Positions 11,240-22,374 of a DNA stretch of 64,000 nucleotides are shown here, piece by piece; positions within the stretch are counted from its first letter, which is position 1, and the number at the start of each line of letters is the position of its first letter. The DNA comes from Cercospora beticola (taxonomy: Eukaryota > Ascomycota > Dothideomycetes > Mycosphaerellales > Mycosphaerellaceae): the NCBI RefSeq assembly GCF_033473495.1, contig NC_088935.1:2418001-2482000 (forward strand), written 5' to 3'. Position numbers and translations under genes: made by a program. The notes under the pieces were generated by a model that was not told the origin of the DNA, made no database searches, and saw only the letters and a list, made by a program, of their open reading frames with translations.

Positions 11240-11978
11240 GGCAATATGTGAAAGACCGGAGCGATTTTTCTGGAATTCACACAGGAGTCGTGGTCGTTAC
11301 GAGGATATTCTATATCTTTAGTACCCCGGCCTATCTCCATTGTACTATCTTCTCCATTGTAACGATAGCCACGACTTTGCGGGGAAACGACATCTAGGCT
11401 GACCTGGGCCGAGTCAGTGGAGAAAAGATGTGTAGAAAGATAAGGCCGATATGTGAGACTGGCACTATGAAGCAGAATGGGGCGCTATTCGAGAGCCGAG
11501 TCAAATTTCTTTGGCAGTGGTGGTCGAGAGCCGAGTCAGAACTTTATTTTGGTCGAGATCTTACTGCCTCCTCTTCCTGAGATGTTTACGATTCCGTTCC
11601 ACCAGGGCCAGAATGCTGCAGAGTAGACGATGATGCTCCAACCAGTGTATGCAAGGGCGTTTTTCATTCGCCAGAACCTTATCTGGCTGTCGCGTGTCGG
11701 CTTATTGTGCACCTCACCTCATTCAGACCACGAGGCGATACACGTGCCTGGCTGATCGTGACGAATGCAGGGCGAACGGCACTGGGTTGATTTCTGTTGC
11801 TTATCGCAGGCACAATCTGATGCCTGTGCTTTCCGCTCTAGAAATCCCGCGCTCTTGTGTGCAGAGGAACCAGCCGCCACGTCGTAGTAGCTGAACTCGC
11901 ACCTCTGGAATAGAAGCAAAACCCACAAACGCCGTTCGCAAGAAAGAGGGCCTAGTAACATCCCTGTTGATGAGAAAA
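11240..11978. other. Intergenic region between permease and AflR-like gene
   Basis: This 0.74 kb stretch holds the permease promoter, including the three TGACTC boxes and the 15-bp direct repeat, and the 3' region of the AflR-like gene. An AT-richer patch at 11300-11345 (ATATTCTATATC) could be a core promoter. I see no exon here. Confidence 0.5.
11408..11538. promoter_or_regulatory. Three TGACTC-type (Gcn4/CpcA) boxes upstream of the permease
   Basis: The sequence GCCGAGTCA, whose complement TGACTCGGC contains the Gcn4/CpcA core TGACTC, occurs at 11408-11416, 11495-11503 and 11530-11538. These are 169-299 bp upstream of the permease ATG. The last two copies lie in a 15-bp direct repeat (TCGAGAGCCGAGTCA at 11489-11503 and 11524-11538). 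General amino-acid control of a permease would make sense, but binding is inferred. Confidence 0.45.
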
Positions 11979-13306
11979 TCACCCACGTAGCAGAATCTGT
12001 ACCGTCTCAAAGCTGACAGCCCGAAGGCGTCGCCGTAAATCACTTTCGAGCTGCGCCGAGACCGACTGATGAGCGTCAGTTGCCGAGCCCACAGCGTGTG
12101 GAACGATTGACTTACCTCACTCAATGTTGTCGAAGTATTGTACATGGCGGCTTGTATGTCAGAGCCTGCTGACCCTCCACCCACGGCGCTTCTCCTTCGC
12201 CGAGCCATGTTCAGTCGCTGTGAAAACAGGTTGACGAGATCTTGTACTCGGTAGAGATCGTCGAGCACCGTCTGTGCCGCGGCCTGTATCTGCTCGTTGC
12301 CAGTGGCACCCACAGCATCCATGAGACCGTCAAGCCCTGCTGGAGGGCTGCGAAGCAGGTCCTTGAGTGCTATGGGCGCATTCGAGCCCATTGTCTCTGC
12401 CGTTGCCATGGGAGAGTCAGCACGAGGAGTATTCTTCGCAGCTGACGCGCACCACGCAATGAGCTGTACAGAGCACGGTCAGTGAATGCACGTATTTGCC
12501 AATCTCTTGCAGCTGGCACCACTGACCTTGAAAGTGACCAAGGAGATGATCGTCAGTAGATTTCCGTTTAGTGAGCAAGAACAACCAAGGATAGTATTCA
12601 AAGAAGCAATGATTGTCCGATTCATGGTAGCAGCCATTTCGAGCGTGGGAGGCGGGATTTGCTCAGGCATACCACGTCTCGGGCACGCTTTGGACGCTTC
12701 CGTTATACTTAATTGACGTAGTAGGTCGAGCGCCGTGTTCAAGCAACAATGGTCCGGCTCACACGCGGCGGCTGCCCATGGCGGCTGGATGTCGGTCCAC
12801 GTCGTTACATCGCTATTCATCATGAAAAGATCCATGTTGGTTTCGTTCGGTAGCATCGAGACATTGAGGTCTGGTACTTCTTGCGTGAACGGGACGCTCA
12901 TAGGAGCGGTTTGCGGATAAGTAGGCATCGAGTGTGGCATAGGTTGTGATAGGGCGGTAAGGTGAGGATCCTCTGTGGACACATCGACCATGTCCGTCGT
13001 CCATTCAATCTGGCGATTCTGGTCTCCGCTGTCTCGCCGCACTGGCGCCACTGGAGGCTTCACATGTGTGCCATAGCTCTGATCTTGGTCGCGATTGCTG
13101 CTGCTGCTGTTGTTGTTGGTCGCTGACCGACCGTTGCGCCGTGATAGGCCGTACTCGCATTTCAAGCCACGATTGATGCATCGGGAGCAGGATGGCTTCT
13201 CTTTACTGCATCGGACCTTGGCGCTGGCACATATTTCGCAACTGTCCCGGAGTTTGACGGTCTCTCGACTTCTTGCGGCTCCGCCGCTACTGGTACGCTC
13301 AGGCAT
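11979..13306 (-). CDS. Zn2Cys6 transcription factor with AflR-type regulatory domain
   Basis: Three exons (13306-12527, 12463-12116, 12065-11979) encode 404 residues. The zinc cluster has Cys23, 26, 33, 40, 43 and 50 in the spacing C-x2-C-x6-C-x6-C-x2-C-x6-C, followed by a Ser/Asn-rich linker. The C-terminal half matches the aflatoxin-regulator domain: CCLNTALDLLRQL, then LGCSCSLNG, then QTVLDDLYRVQDLV, and the closing SVSAQLESDLRRRLRAVS. Such proteins activate secondary-metabolite clusters by binding TCG-N5-CGA. An exact palindrome of that kind lies 231 bp upstream of the start. The ATG at 13306 is used because no ATG lies further upstream in frame. Whether it controls aflatoxin-like products cannot be judged, since no polyketide synthase is in view. 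Confidence 0.88.
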
Positions 13307-13536
13307 GAGTAGAAGGAGAAGGGTCGAGGCGTGGGAGGGCAAGAGGGGCCGTGGGTGCGTCGATGGCGGTGCAGGAGATCTGAGGCAGCGGTGTAGTTCA
13401 CCTCGATAGCCCTGCCGCAGTCCCGGAAGTTAAGAGGGAGTCGTTGCGGAAGTGCGGTCCCAGCAAAGCAGCATGCAGCGATGCTCGATCAGCGGGTGCT
13501 TCCAGGAACCCTCAGGGTTCAAAGACGACCAGGAAG

Positions 13537-13547
13537 TCGGTCACCGA
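13537..13547. promoter_or_regulatory. AflR-type palindrome TCGGTCACCGA
   Basis: The 11-bp sequence TCGGTCACCGA is a perfect inverted repeat and matches the published AflR consensus TCGSWNNSCGR at every position. It lies between the divergent AflR-like and bZIP genes, 231 bp from the former. A match of this degeneracy is expected a few times per 64 kb by chance, so the support is its position, not its rarity. Confidence 0.4.
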
Positions 13548-14077
13548 AGAAGTGTGAGTGTTGGCCTGCACGAATGGGTGGGTGCCAGCGGTCTGGAGGA
13601 GGCCCGGCTGGGTGTCCCAGAGTGTCAGCGAGCTATTCCCACCTGATGGCGCTGGCACAAAAGGCCATGCTACTGCGGGCGAGCGTCATGTCGAGAAGGC
13701 AGCATTGCTCTCGCGCAGCTGCCGGACTCAACAGCGTAGCATGCGAGCTGGGATGCAGGAGATACACGAGCAACAAGAGGTCGTGGTAGATGACGAGTGG
13801 AGGAGTGGCTCTGTATGGCATGCTCTTCAGCACATTACAGATGAAAGCCAGATGCGTATCCGGATGTTCATCGCTGCTCCTCTCCAAGCGCTGCCGAATG
13901 GAGGTTGGTTCAGTGGCCGCATTCGTGCATGGGCGACACGTTGGCGGGTATGCTTCGTGGTGCTTGGTGCCGGCTAGTGCGCAGGGCCATGTTGGCGCGC
14001 CGGCGTCTCGTGACAGACCTTCGCATACACGACCCTTTCATGATCTGGTCATCGCGCGGCGGCGGAAGTGCGGGAGG

Positions 14078-14104
14078 TGTTGTTGTTGCTGCTGTTGCTG
14101 CTGG
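14078..14104. repeat. GTT/CTG trinucleotide microsatellite
   Basis: A run of GTT and CTG triplets lies in the noncoding region between the two divergent regulators. No coding function is seen. It may be polymorphic. Confidence 0.6.
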
Positions 14105-14608
14105 TTGTGCTTGGCCGGCTGATTTTAAGCTCTGCGCCAGATGAAGGCTGATCTGACACCACCACCACCGACCTGCACGCGCGTCCCAGGCAGCGGCGCA
14201 TCGATATTGGCGTGGCGCAGGACCCCCCGGCTCCTGCTCCTTCTCGCCATCTGCAGGGGACGACATGGGCACTCCTCCGCCCACAAGTGCAATGCTCCTC
14301 CCTGGCCGGCCGTCGAGCGGTGTCTGCTCCTGCCGCAGATCTGCCAGGTCGCTGTACTACGCCTTCCCCATTGACGAGCGGCGCCAACATCTGCAATCCA
14401 TCGCGCCGCACCCCTGCCACTCTCAACTCTAACTGCTTCAGGCTCCTCAAATCCTGCACGACACTGACGATTGCTCGTCGCACCCTTGGTCGGCGCCTTA
14501 CGGCTGAAGCGCTGCGTGAGGAACCGTGACGCGAGCCAGTCCGCCCGCCATGGGGCTGCACATCAACACAACTACTCCGCATGTGCCTGTCCACAATGAT
14601 TATCGTCC

Positions 14609-15920
14609 ATGATCTTGATCTCCAACGCACCTCGCCCAAGTCCTGCTCCCATTCTCAACACTGGCCCCTCCGCTGACCAATACGCCTGCCTTTACGCCTC
14701 CGAGAACTGTGGTCAAGCTATATTACGAATGGCTGAGCATCGAGCGGACAGCGAGCCTCCCTGCGCAAGGCCGGATGCCGTACAGCAGGATCACGACGCC
14801 CTCGCCGACGACTGGTCGCACACAGCCGACCGCAAGGCCAAGAAACGCATGCAGAATCGAGTGGCCCAGCGCTCCTACAGTGTGTTCCTCCCCCTCTTCA
14901 TCCTCCCTGCTTGGCCTGGCATGCCCTCCCACTGACATGGCGTGCTTAGGACAACGCATGAAGGCTCGCGTGGAAGAACTGCAAGCCAAAGTCGAACAGC
15001 TCGAGGGGACGAAACACAGTGTGCAAAATATGGACGCCAACGCCCACGTGTTAAGTCCAGACACGTTCAACACCAACGCTCTCTTCACCACCACGCGAGA
15101 TTCGCAACTTGGCTCCAGCTTCCACTCTGGTGCGCCCACTGCCAATATGGTGTCAAACACCCCACCCAGTGCGCCGCACGATCATCCCCATGCAGTCCTG
15201 AGGCCGATCACCATGGAGGGCGCATCTCAAGCCTCACACGGCTTAGCAACATTCGCTCTCCTCAACAGCAATGCTGTGCCATCGACCATGGCGCAAGACA
15301 TGTCAAACGACATGTCCCTCCACAGTCTACAGATGCAGTCAACGCCCTTTGGTGACCAGACTCCGTGCTTTGACTATTTCAGAGGCAAGTGCATTTATCT
15401 CGGGCCATCAAGGCGCATCCTAGACTAACGTGAGCTTTCAGACATTCATGGACAACATACTCGGCAACCGCACTCCATGGACGCTGTGACTTTCCAAGAC
15501 GCTCAGCCGATGACATCGACTGCTGTGAGTTCAGCGAGCAGGCCCGGCTCTCCCCCATCAGGCTCATCTTTGACGCCTGATTTTTTACCTTCATTGTCTG
15601 GCATCAACTCGCCAGATGACTCCTACCGATCATCCAGCATGGCGTCTGCGGAAATCCCTCCCCATTCATCGCATTTGAGCAGTGGTGCATCGGTGGAGGA
15701 TCGCCTGAGATACGTTGCCGAACAAGCCAAAGTTGCAGGTTTTCCGGACTTGGACAGCATGATTACAGCGTACTACACCGTCTTGGCTGGGGATCCGTCT
15801 GCTGCGCTCGGAGATAGTGAGGGCAGCGCCGCACGACGCTTGCCCCGTTTGATCGCCACGTTACGACACGCGGTGCAGGAGTGGAGAGATTGGGAGCGAA
15901 AAGGTTTCCCTTTGGATTGA
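14609..15920 (+). CDS. bZIP transcription factor
   Basis: Three exons (14609-14879, 14950-15384, 15442-15920) encode 394 residues. The basic region at about 75-93 reads RKAKKRMQNRVAQRSYRQR, split by the first intron within the last Arg-Gln part. A short zipper follows (VEELQAKVEQLE). The middle is low complexity and rich in Ser, Pro and Thr. The C terminus has the helical segment VEDRLRYVAEQAKVAGFPDL followed by DSMITAYYT, common in fungal bZIP proteins of the same architecture. The second intron uses a GC donor (GCAAGT) with a good CTAAC branch site, and only this junction keeps the frame. Met41 is a possible alternative start. Its head-to-head position with the AflR-like gene suggests joint regulation, which is inferred. 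Confidence 0.88.
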
Positions 15921-16175
15921 TCGGTTACACAAACAGCACTCGAGGATCGGGGGCTTAGACCAACGAGGAGCACTGGAGTGACATATCATGTGCTCAAGAA
16001 GTGCACACCAACAGGCGACACATCTTCCGGAGGGATGTGCTTACAGACACTCGGCAGCATTGGTTATTAAGCAGCACCATACGCTGGCTTTGAACTTGTT
16101 GAACATGGAGATGCAAGCATTCGCACACTACCTCGCCTGGCGTTTGAGCCAAGGATTGTACCCAAAATGAGAGCA

Positions 16176-17874
16176 TCATGCAACCACAGCCTTTAGGCTC
16201 TGTACTGTATCAATAATACATTCCTCTAGCGACCGGAAGTCGACAAAGGTCGGAAATGCGCTCCGCGTCTTTGAGTTATCGATCGTATACATTCCGTCTT
16301 TTGGCCACGAGCCTCCGGGGGTGCCAGGAAGTGGCAGACTGTCTGCAAGGTCAGGAAAATTCTCTCGGGCAATACGCACAATATCCTCGTTGGCAAACCA
16401 GCCAGTCGGAATGAAGTATCGCTCCGAAACGTCGTCTGCTCTCTCCAGGGCAAGTACATGGTAATGCGCGGCGTCACTGTAACGATGCAGGAGCAAGGTC
16501 AGCTTTCTGAAGCATAGCCTCCGGGGTCTGACCGGGAACCTTCATTCCACACACTTACCGCACGTCGGTGAAGATAAAGCTCGCTCCATTCGGCCTGCAA
16601 AGAAGGGAGTCAGCCAAGGCTCACCGGCCACGTTTGACATCCAAATGTGCACAATGGAAGGCAGCGGTCTCACGGTATTTCGTTGTCGGCCCGTGCTTTG
16701 CCAAAGCAAATATCTCTAACACGCTTCAAGCTTTCGTTGACATTCGCTAGATTGCCATCCCAGAGATCACCAGAAGCAGTCGGTCCGAGCATCAGCGGAG
16801 GACAAATCGTTTGTAAAGTAAAGTTCAGCGCTGGATCCTCTGCAACGAAACTCCAGGCTGCTTGCTCCGCCTGCTTCTTTGAGAAGCGGTATCCACATAG
16901 GGGGTCCTGGAATGCTTGCTCAGCCGTGATCGGGTTCCAGTCGGCTTCAGTGTACGTATGGCCTGGATAGTTCCCTGCTGTTCATTGCATCGGAGCTAGT
17001 CAGTATACGCTTTAAGCGAAGACAGATGAGTAGGTTGCACAGTGGGAGACACATCCTGTCCCTCGCTGCAACACGCGACAGGTCTCTGCTAGAAAGCGAG
17101 GTAGACCCATAGACCAGGTCAAGGCCCCATCGATGACAGTGCATGCAGCAATCAGGACTGGGTTCCGCGAAAAACGGCGCGCAGGGATCACCACTTACGC
17201 CAAGCACCTTGCCATGGATGAATCATTGCCGCTAGCGACGAGGTGATGACCACGCGCCGCACACTTGGTGCATGTGCCTTGATGGATCTGAGAATCCCAG
17301 TGGTGCCGATGATGGCAGGGTCAAGCAGTTCTGCGACACTCTCGTTAGCTCCGTTCTGCCCTCGTCTGGTTGCGATCAACACCGAGCATGCCTGGGAGGG
17401 ACTGAGGAGATCGACACCTTTCTGAATATCTGCACGAGGGAAGCAGGGAGTTAGTATGCCACTAGACTCAGATGGGAGAGCTTGAATCGCTTGACTTGAC
17501 GTACCAGTTACCGCAAAATGAAACGGCGATGTGGGATGACAGACGCCGTCGAATGGTGGTGAAGAGACAACCGCTTCGTCGAATGCCCCTTCTTTCGCAA
17601 TGTCTTCCACGATGACCACGTCGAAGACAGCGTGATCCAATTCTGCGTAGCGCTTCTTCAATTTCTCGGCTTTGGTTTTCGTGCGCGCGGTGGTCACGAC
17701 ACTATGCCCTCGCCTGTGGAAAAGTAAACAACTAGTCAGCTCCGATCTCTAGCAAAAAGAAGAAGGCTCAATAATGGAACCCAGAGATGCGCGATCGACT
17801 CCGACCCACCGAAGTAATTGATTAATGATATGGCCGGCTAGGTAGCCTCCACCTCCAGTCACCAGTACGCGCAT
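16176..17874 (-). CDS. NAD(P)-dependent reductase, extended SDR, Gre2/ketoreductase type
   Basis: Seven exons (17874-17810, 17713-17505, 17429-17418, 17330-17199, 16977-16674, 16594-16559, 16476-16176) encode 352 residues. The N terminus has the Rossmann motif VTGGGGYLAGHI at 5-16. LLDPAIIGTTGIL and VVITSSLAAM are typical of the dihydroflavonol-reductase/Gre2 group. The active-site segment is YRFSKKQAEQAAW. The third exon is only 12 nt and codes for DIQK; both introns around it are multiples of three and free of stops. These enzymes reduce carbonyls with NADPH (methylglyoxal, flavanones, polyketide ketones). The substrate here is unknown. It is divergent from the methyltransferase, 702 bp apart. 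Confidence 0.87.
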
Positions 17875-18576
17875 ATTCCAGCATACGTCGAGGTGAGCTG
17901 GTCAACACTGCAGTCCTGCTCGCGATGGCGATGAGTTTTAAGGCAAGTTCACAATTTTGAGAATTCAGCGGAAAGAGCAGCCAGCAAGATGTGTCGAGCA
18001 AGCAGGTAAATATGTTCTCGAGTGAATCAAGCCAGTACAAAGACGCGTGCACTGTGATGACGAATGGCTCGCTCGTCGCTTGGGCAATACGCGCGACTTG
18101 CCGAAGATGAGAGCATATCGGAACCTGTTCCACGAGCCGAAGGCAGGATGCTCACTGAAGATTTTACTGTAGAGTGTATCAGAATGTCCCAGCTCGTGCT
18201 AATGCTGACTATACCTCACACCATGACCCACGTAAGTCGACCTCGTTAGCCCCACATGTAGTGGTACAATTGAGCGCTTCGAGGCACAGAGCAATATTAT
18301 CCTTCCCAATTGGCACAGGGTTTGAGTCTGAGTCTACTCGGCTTCCAAGTGATCTAGCTCCACGTGTAGATCAGTTGATCGGTACCCTAAACGACAGATT
18401 GGCCTCGCGACCGGCTTCTAGGTGGAGCAATTCGATTCATACCGGGAGCACTGGGATTAGCAAGGAGCACGTTCTGCGGCGACTGTCAGTGCACAACCAA
18501 ATGGCCAATAGTACCAGATACAACCTTCCTAGGTCGTGATCTTAACTGCGAATACTCTACCTACAAGAAAAAGGCA
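17875..18576. other. Divergent intergenic region, 0.7 kb
   Basis: This region separates the reductase and methyltransferase start codons, which point away from each other. It probably contains both promoters. I checked it for TCG-N5-CGA sites and saw none that fits the full AflR consensus. No exon is evident. Confidence 0.5.
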
Positions 18577-19484
18577 ATGCCGACCTTGCCACTCACAAAG
18601 GTCGACGAACACACCGAATCGACAAACCTCGGAGTATACTTCACCCCGGGTGATCCTCATATAAACGGCCCGGCGCGCGAGGTCCTTGTGAATTACAGCG
18701 GCGTGCCCGAAGATGAAGTCGTCTCGCATGTTCGCAAAGTGGTACGTTGACCTTTTCTCGTGCCATGAGTGCTTTACTTTTAGATCCGCCACTGAACAAG
18801 TTCGAACAATAGCGCGATGAGGCCTGGAAAGTCTTCAAATACCCATGCGTGGGAAATTACTATTTTCTCGAATTCAGCGTCAGCAAGTCGGAGAATTATG
18901 CACAAGTACTGGATCGCCTGCGTGAGGGAGAAACGTTGTTGGATTTGGCATGTTGCTTTGGACATAATATTCGGAAACTCATCCATGATGGCGCGCCGGC
19001 ATCGAATGTCTTTGGTAGTGAATTGGAGCCAGGTTTCATTCATCTGGGCTTCCAATTGTTCAAGGACCGTGACAAGTTAGCCGCGAACTTTGTGTCTGGA
19101 GATTTCTTCGGCGAGGATGTTGGTGGTCTCGCCGGGAGACAATTCGACATTATTCATGCGGCCTCGTTCTTTCATTTATTCTCTTGGGATGACCAGGTGG
19201 AGGCTGTGTCTCGAGCTGTGCGGTTACTGAAGCCAAAGGCTGGGTCAATGCTGTTTGGTAGACAGACTGCTGTGAAGAAAGCCAAAGAGGTACAGCATCC
19301 TGCAAATATCCGGTCTGGGAACATGTTTCGGCACGATGTGGCGTCTTTTCAGAAGATGGTCGAACTAGTCGGCGAGAGGACGGGTACCAATTTGGATGCT
19401 TCAGTGAAGCAGCAGGAGGGTTGGGAGGAGCTCGAAGAAGCACATGGATGGCATCGCATAACGTTTCAAATTGTCTTGCAATAA
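18577..19484 (+). CDS. SAM-dependent methyltransferase of secondary-metabolism type
   Basis: Two exons (18577-18741, 18813-19484) encode 278 residues. Motif I is LLDLACCFGHNIRKL at about 110-124, the variant glycine loop typical of the fungal methyltransferase group that includes meroterpenoid O-methyltransferases such as AusD. Other family marks are GSELEPGFIHLG, FDIIHAASFFHLFSW and GSMLFGRQ. The N-terminal YFTPGDPHINGPAREVL segment is also family-like. It transfers a methyl group from SAM to a small molecule; the acceptor is unknown. It faces the aldehyde dehydrogenase tail to tail, 258 bp apart. The start is the first ATG that keeps the conserved N-terminal block. Confidence 0.87.
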
Positions 19485-19742
19485 CGCCGGCTGGTTCCAG
19501 ATTGCGGGAGAAGAGCCGTTGGATGGGCCAGACAGAAGGCTATGTGTGAATCAAGTCGCATTTCGAGAGGCGACAGCTGCAGCCGATGGTGAGGCGTCAA
19601 GTATATGCGTTTTACCTATCGTGATGCATAAATCTTGGCTGAGCAAACGCATGCTCGGAATGTCCTCTTTCCTCACCAACTTTCTTGGATTGTGCAGACA
19701 CAATACAAATACCACTTCTGTAGGTGGCCAAGTCACGAGATT

Positions 19743-21924
19743 TTATCTCTTCTTCGGAACATTCATGTTGATGTGGATCGTCTTCGGTTGCAGATACTCC
19801 TTCAGACCCTGCACCATTGTTAGCCTCCATCGGCATCATCGCGAAGTGTATACTTACCTCTGGACCACTTTCACGCCCATATCCGCTGAAAAGTGTCAGT
19901 CGTGTCACATCAATGGTTCTCTATACGCGATCACCAACCTTTGCTTATATCCGCCAAAGGGCGTTTGTGGGCTGGTGTTGAAAGCGGAATTGATGCCAAC
20001 TGTGCCAGCTTCGAGTTTGCCAGCGACTCGCAACGCTCGTGCGACGTCTGAAGTGTATACCGTAGAGCCTAGACCATACGTTGTAGCATTTGCGAGTTCG
20101 ACCGCCTCATCTTCGTCCTTGAAAGTGCGGACTGAGATGGCAGGACCGAAAATCTCGTCGGTGTAAACTTTCGAAGTTATATCGGGATTCAGGAAGACTG
20201 TTGGCTTGACCTAGAATATCAATGTCAGCAACGAACAAGATTACGGGTCTGAGCGTGATTTACGAAGGTGCCCTTATCGCCTTTGCGCTCTCCTCCAACC
20301 AAAACCTGAACGCCCTCTTCACGCGCTCCTGTGAGGAACGACATGACACGTTCAAATTGCTTTTTGTCGGCGAGCGGTCCAAATGCAGTATCGGCAAGAG
20401 AAGGATCACCCTGTGAATCGTCAGCACGCAGAGCCATGTACGGTGAGGTGAGAATGTCTCATACCATCTGCTTCTCTGCGCCTTCGAAGGCCACCTTGAT
20501 CGCCTCGATGAATTTAGGTGCAATGTTCTCTTGCACCAAGACGCGAGATGCGGCGAAGCAGATCTGTAAACCATCAGCTCAAATCGAACGCGCGAGAGTC
20601 AGGCAGGTGGCTATCGCTCACCTGCCCAGAGTTTCGTAAGAAACTTGTAGAACTATGTTCTACAGCATTTTCAAGATCAGCGTCATCGAAGATCAAGGCC
20701 TAGTACCACAAAGTCAGTTTTCACCCGTGATGCCAGAGCGGCTGACGATTGTACCGGACTCTTGCCGCCCAATTCGAGGCTGACTTTCTTCAAATTGGAC
20801 TTGGCTGCTGCTGCCATTACTGCTCTTCCGGCTGGTGCAGATCCTGATGCGCAATCAGCATGGCGAAGGCGGAGAGAAGGACTAGCGGACACAAGGACTG
20901 ACCTGTAAAGGCGATCTTGCTGACCTGCATGTGATGTGCGAGAAGTGATCCAACCTTTCCATCGCCCGTCAAGATATTTATCACTCCCGGAGGGAAGCCG
21001 GCTTCGTTTAGGAGATCTCCATAAGCACAAGTGCCAAGTGGACTCTTTTCACTGCTCTTCAGGGCGAAAGTGTTGCCTGCAATACAACTCATGTCTCAGC
21101 TGTGCGAGCCCATTCTGGGGACTATTGTCGTTACTCACCTGCTGCCATTGCGGGTGCCATCTTCCACTATTTTCATGTAACGTCAGTCATCTGAACTCGG
21201 GGCGCAAGTATGTGAAGACACCCACAGCAGCTAAGACATGCGTGCCGTTCCCTGTCAAGGTCAGTCGGTCATTCATAGTGAAGGCGCACTTTCAATCTCA
21301 CAGGCGCAGATGCCCGCACAAACACCAAGAGGCTCGTATTGCACGATCTGGACCACAACATTAAAATTGATCGACCGGATTTGCTGCGAGTTTTGCTGCT
21401 ACCGACCTTGTATGTACCGTCCTCATCAGGCGGGAACGATTCACCTGTTGTTGATCAGAAGTCAGCAGCTCTACCCAACTCGTCCGAAAGAATGTGAAAT
21501 ATCCTCACCAGCAACCTTGCCAGAGTAGCCTGCATAATACCTCCACAGAGCGACTGGGCCAAGAATCATACGCTTCGCCACGGAAACGGGCTAAGTCGAT
21601 TAGCTGATTTGCTGCGCCGTCGAAACTCGTTCGACATACTTGACCCATGGCAACAGATTCCAATTGAGCCAATTTGTCGACATTCGCCTCAAGCAGGTCG
21701 GCGAACTTCAGCATAATGGCGGCCCGCTTGTGACCAGCAGTATCTCGCCATTGCGGGAAAGCAGCTTTGGCAGCTGCTACAGCGGTATCGACATCGGCTT
21801 CGCTGGCAGCTTGGATCTTGTCTGTGACCAAAGAATCATCGTTGGGGCTGTGGATGGTCAACGTCTCTCCACTGGAGGAGGGGACATATTTGCCGTTGAT
21901 GAACAGATTGGTTTGGTACGACAT
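19743..21924 (-). CDS. NAD(P)-dependent aldehyde dehydrogenase, 14 exons
   Basis: Fourteen exons close in phase to 485 residues: 21924-21640, 21590-21509, 21444-21407, 21347-21302, 21251-21226, 21166-21139, 21076-20903, 20843-20755, 20699-20622, 20563-20465, 20410-20264, 20210-19939, 19885-19858, 19808-19743. The catalytic Cys284 lies in NSGQICFAA and the general base Glu250 in SLELGGKSP. The cofactor segment WKMAPAMAAGNTFALKSSE and the C-terminal PFGGYKQSGYGRE are also standard. The family oxidises aldehydes to acids. The gene is unusually intron-dense beside nearly intronless neighbours. It shares a 450-bp divergent promoter with the asparaginase. A cytosolic location is likely because no targeting sequence is seen. 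Confidence 0.93.
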
Positions 21925-22374
21925 GTTTAGTTCGGATGTCGTATTCAGAAACTAGGGGGAAGGTTTAAATGAGCGAGCAGCCTGAGCGTGTAGCTCATTG
22001 CATGTATTTAGCTGATCATATCCGTGGCAATGGAGCACCCCGCACAGCTGCGGCCACTGATGGCATCCTGCGTTCGTGCTGCTTTGCGACGTCTGCGGTG
22101 TCCTGCTCCATCGCCGGAAAGCTTTCCGCAGTCCCAGCGACACGAGTTCACGTGCTGCTAGGCATGACTGTTGTTCGTCAAAGCATTGGGCCAGTCATCG
22201 ACTCGTTTCTTGTTGACATTTCATCGCGGAGAGATGAAGGAGCAAAGTCGGGCAAGGAAATTGCGTCCTCTTTCCGGATGAAGTTTCAGCCGACATCGCA
22301 ACTCCACTCCGTTGGACGACATCGATCTCTACGCAATCATCATGGCAACGCTACATATATAAGTACAAGCAAAC
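21925..22374. other. Divergent promoter region, ALDH and asparaginase
   Basis: The region lies between two start codons facing away from each other. A TATA-like element (CATATATAAG) sits at about 22352-22362, roughly 15-25 bp upstream of the asparaginase ATG. No exon is seen. Confidence 0.5.

Larger units (their letters stand above)
13307..14608. other. Divergent intergenic region between AflR-like and bZIP genes
   Basis: This 1.3 kb region separates two divergently transcribed regulators. It contains the AflR-type palindrome at 13537 and the trinucleotide run at 14078. Open frames in it are GC-rich and lack domain-like content. It is best read as a shared regulatory region. Confidence 0.55.

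Noticed and set aside
13307..13900. Frames upstream of the AflR-like ATG that would extend the protein
   Set aside because: The upstream extension in frame begins with TTG, not ATG, and its residues look like leader sequence. The first true ATG is at 13306.
15940..15950. TCGAGGATCGG as a possible AflR site downstream of the bZIP gene
   Set aside because: It fits TCG-N5-CGR but not the S at position 4 of the full consensus, and it lies in a 3' region.
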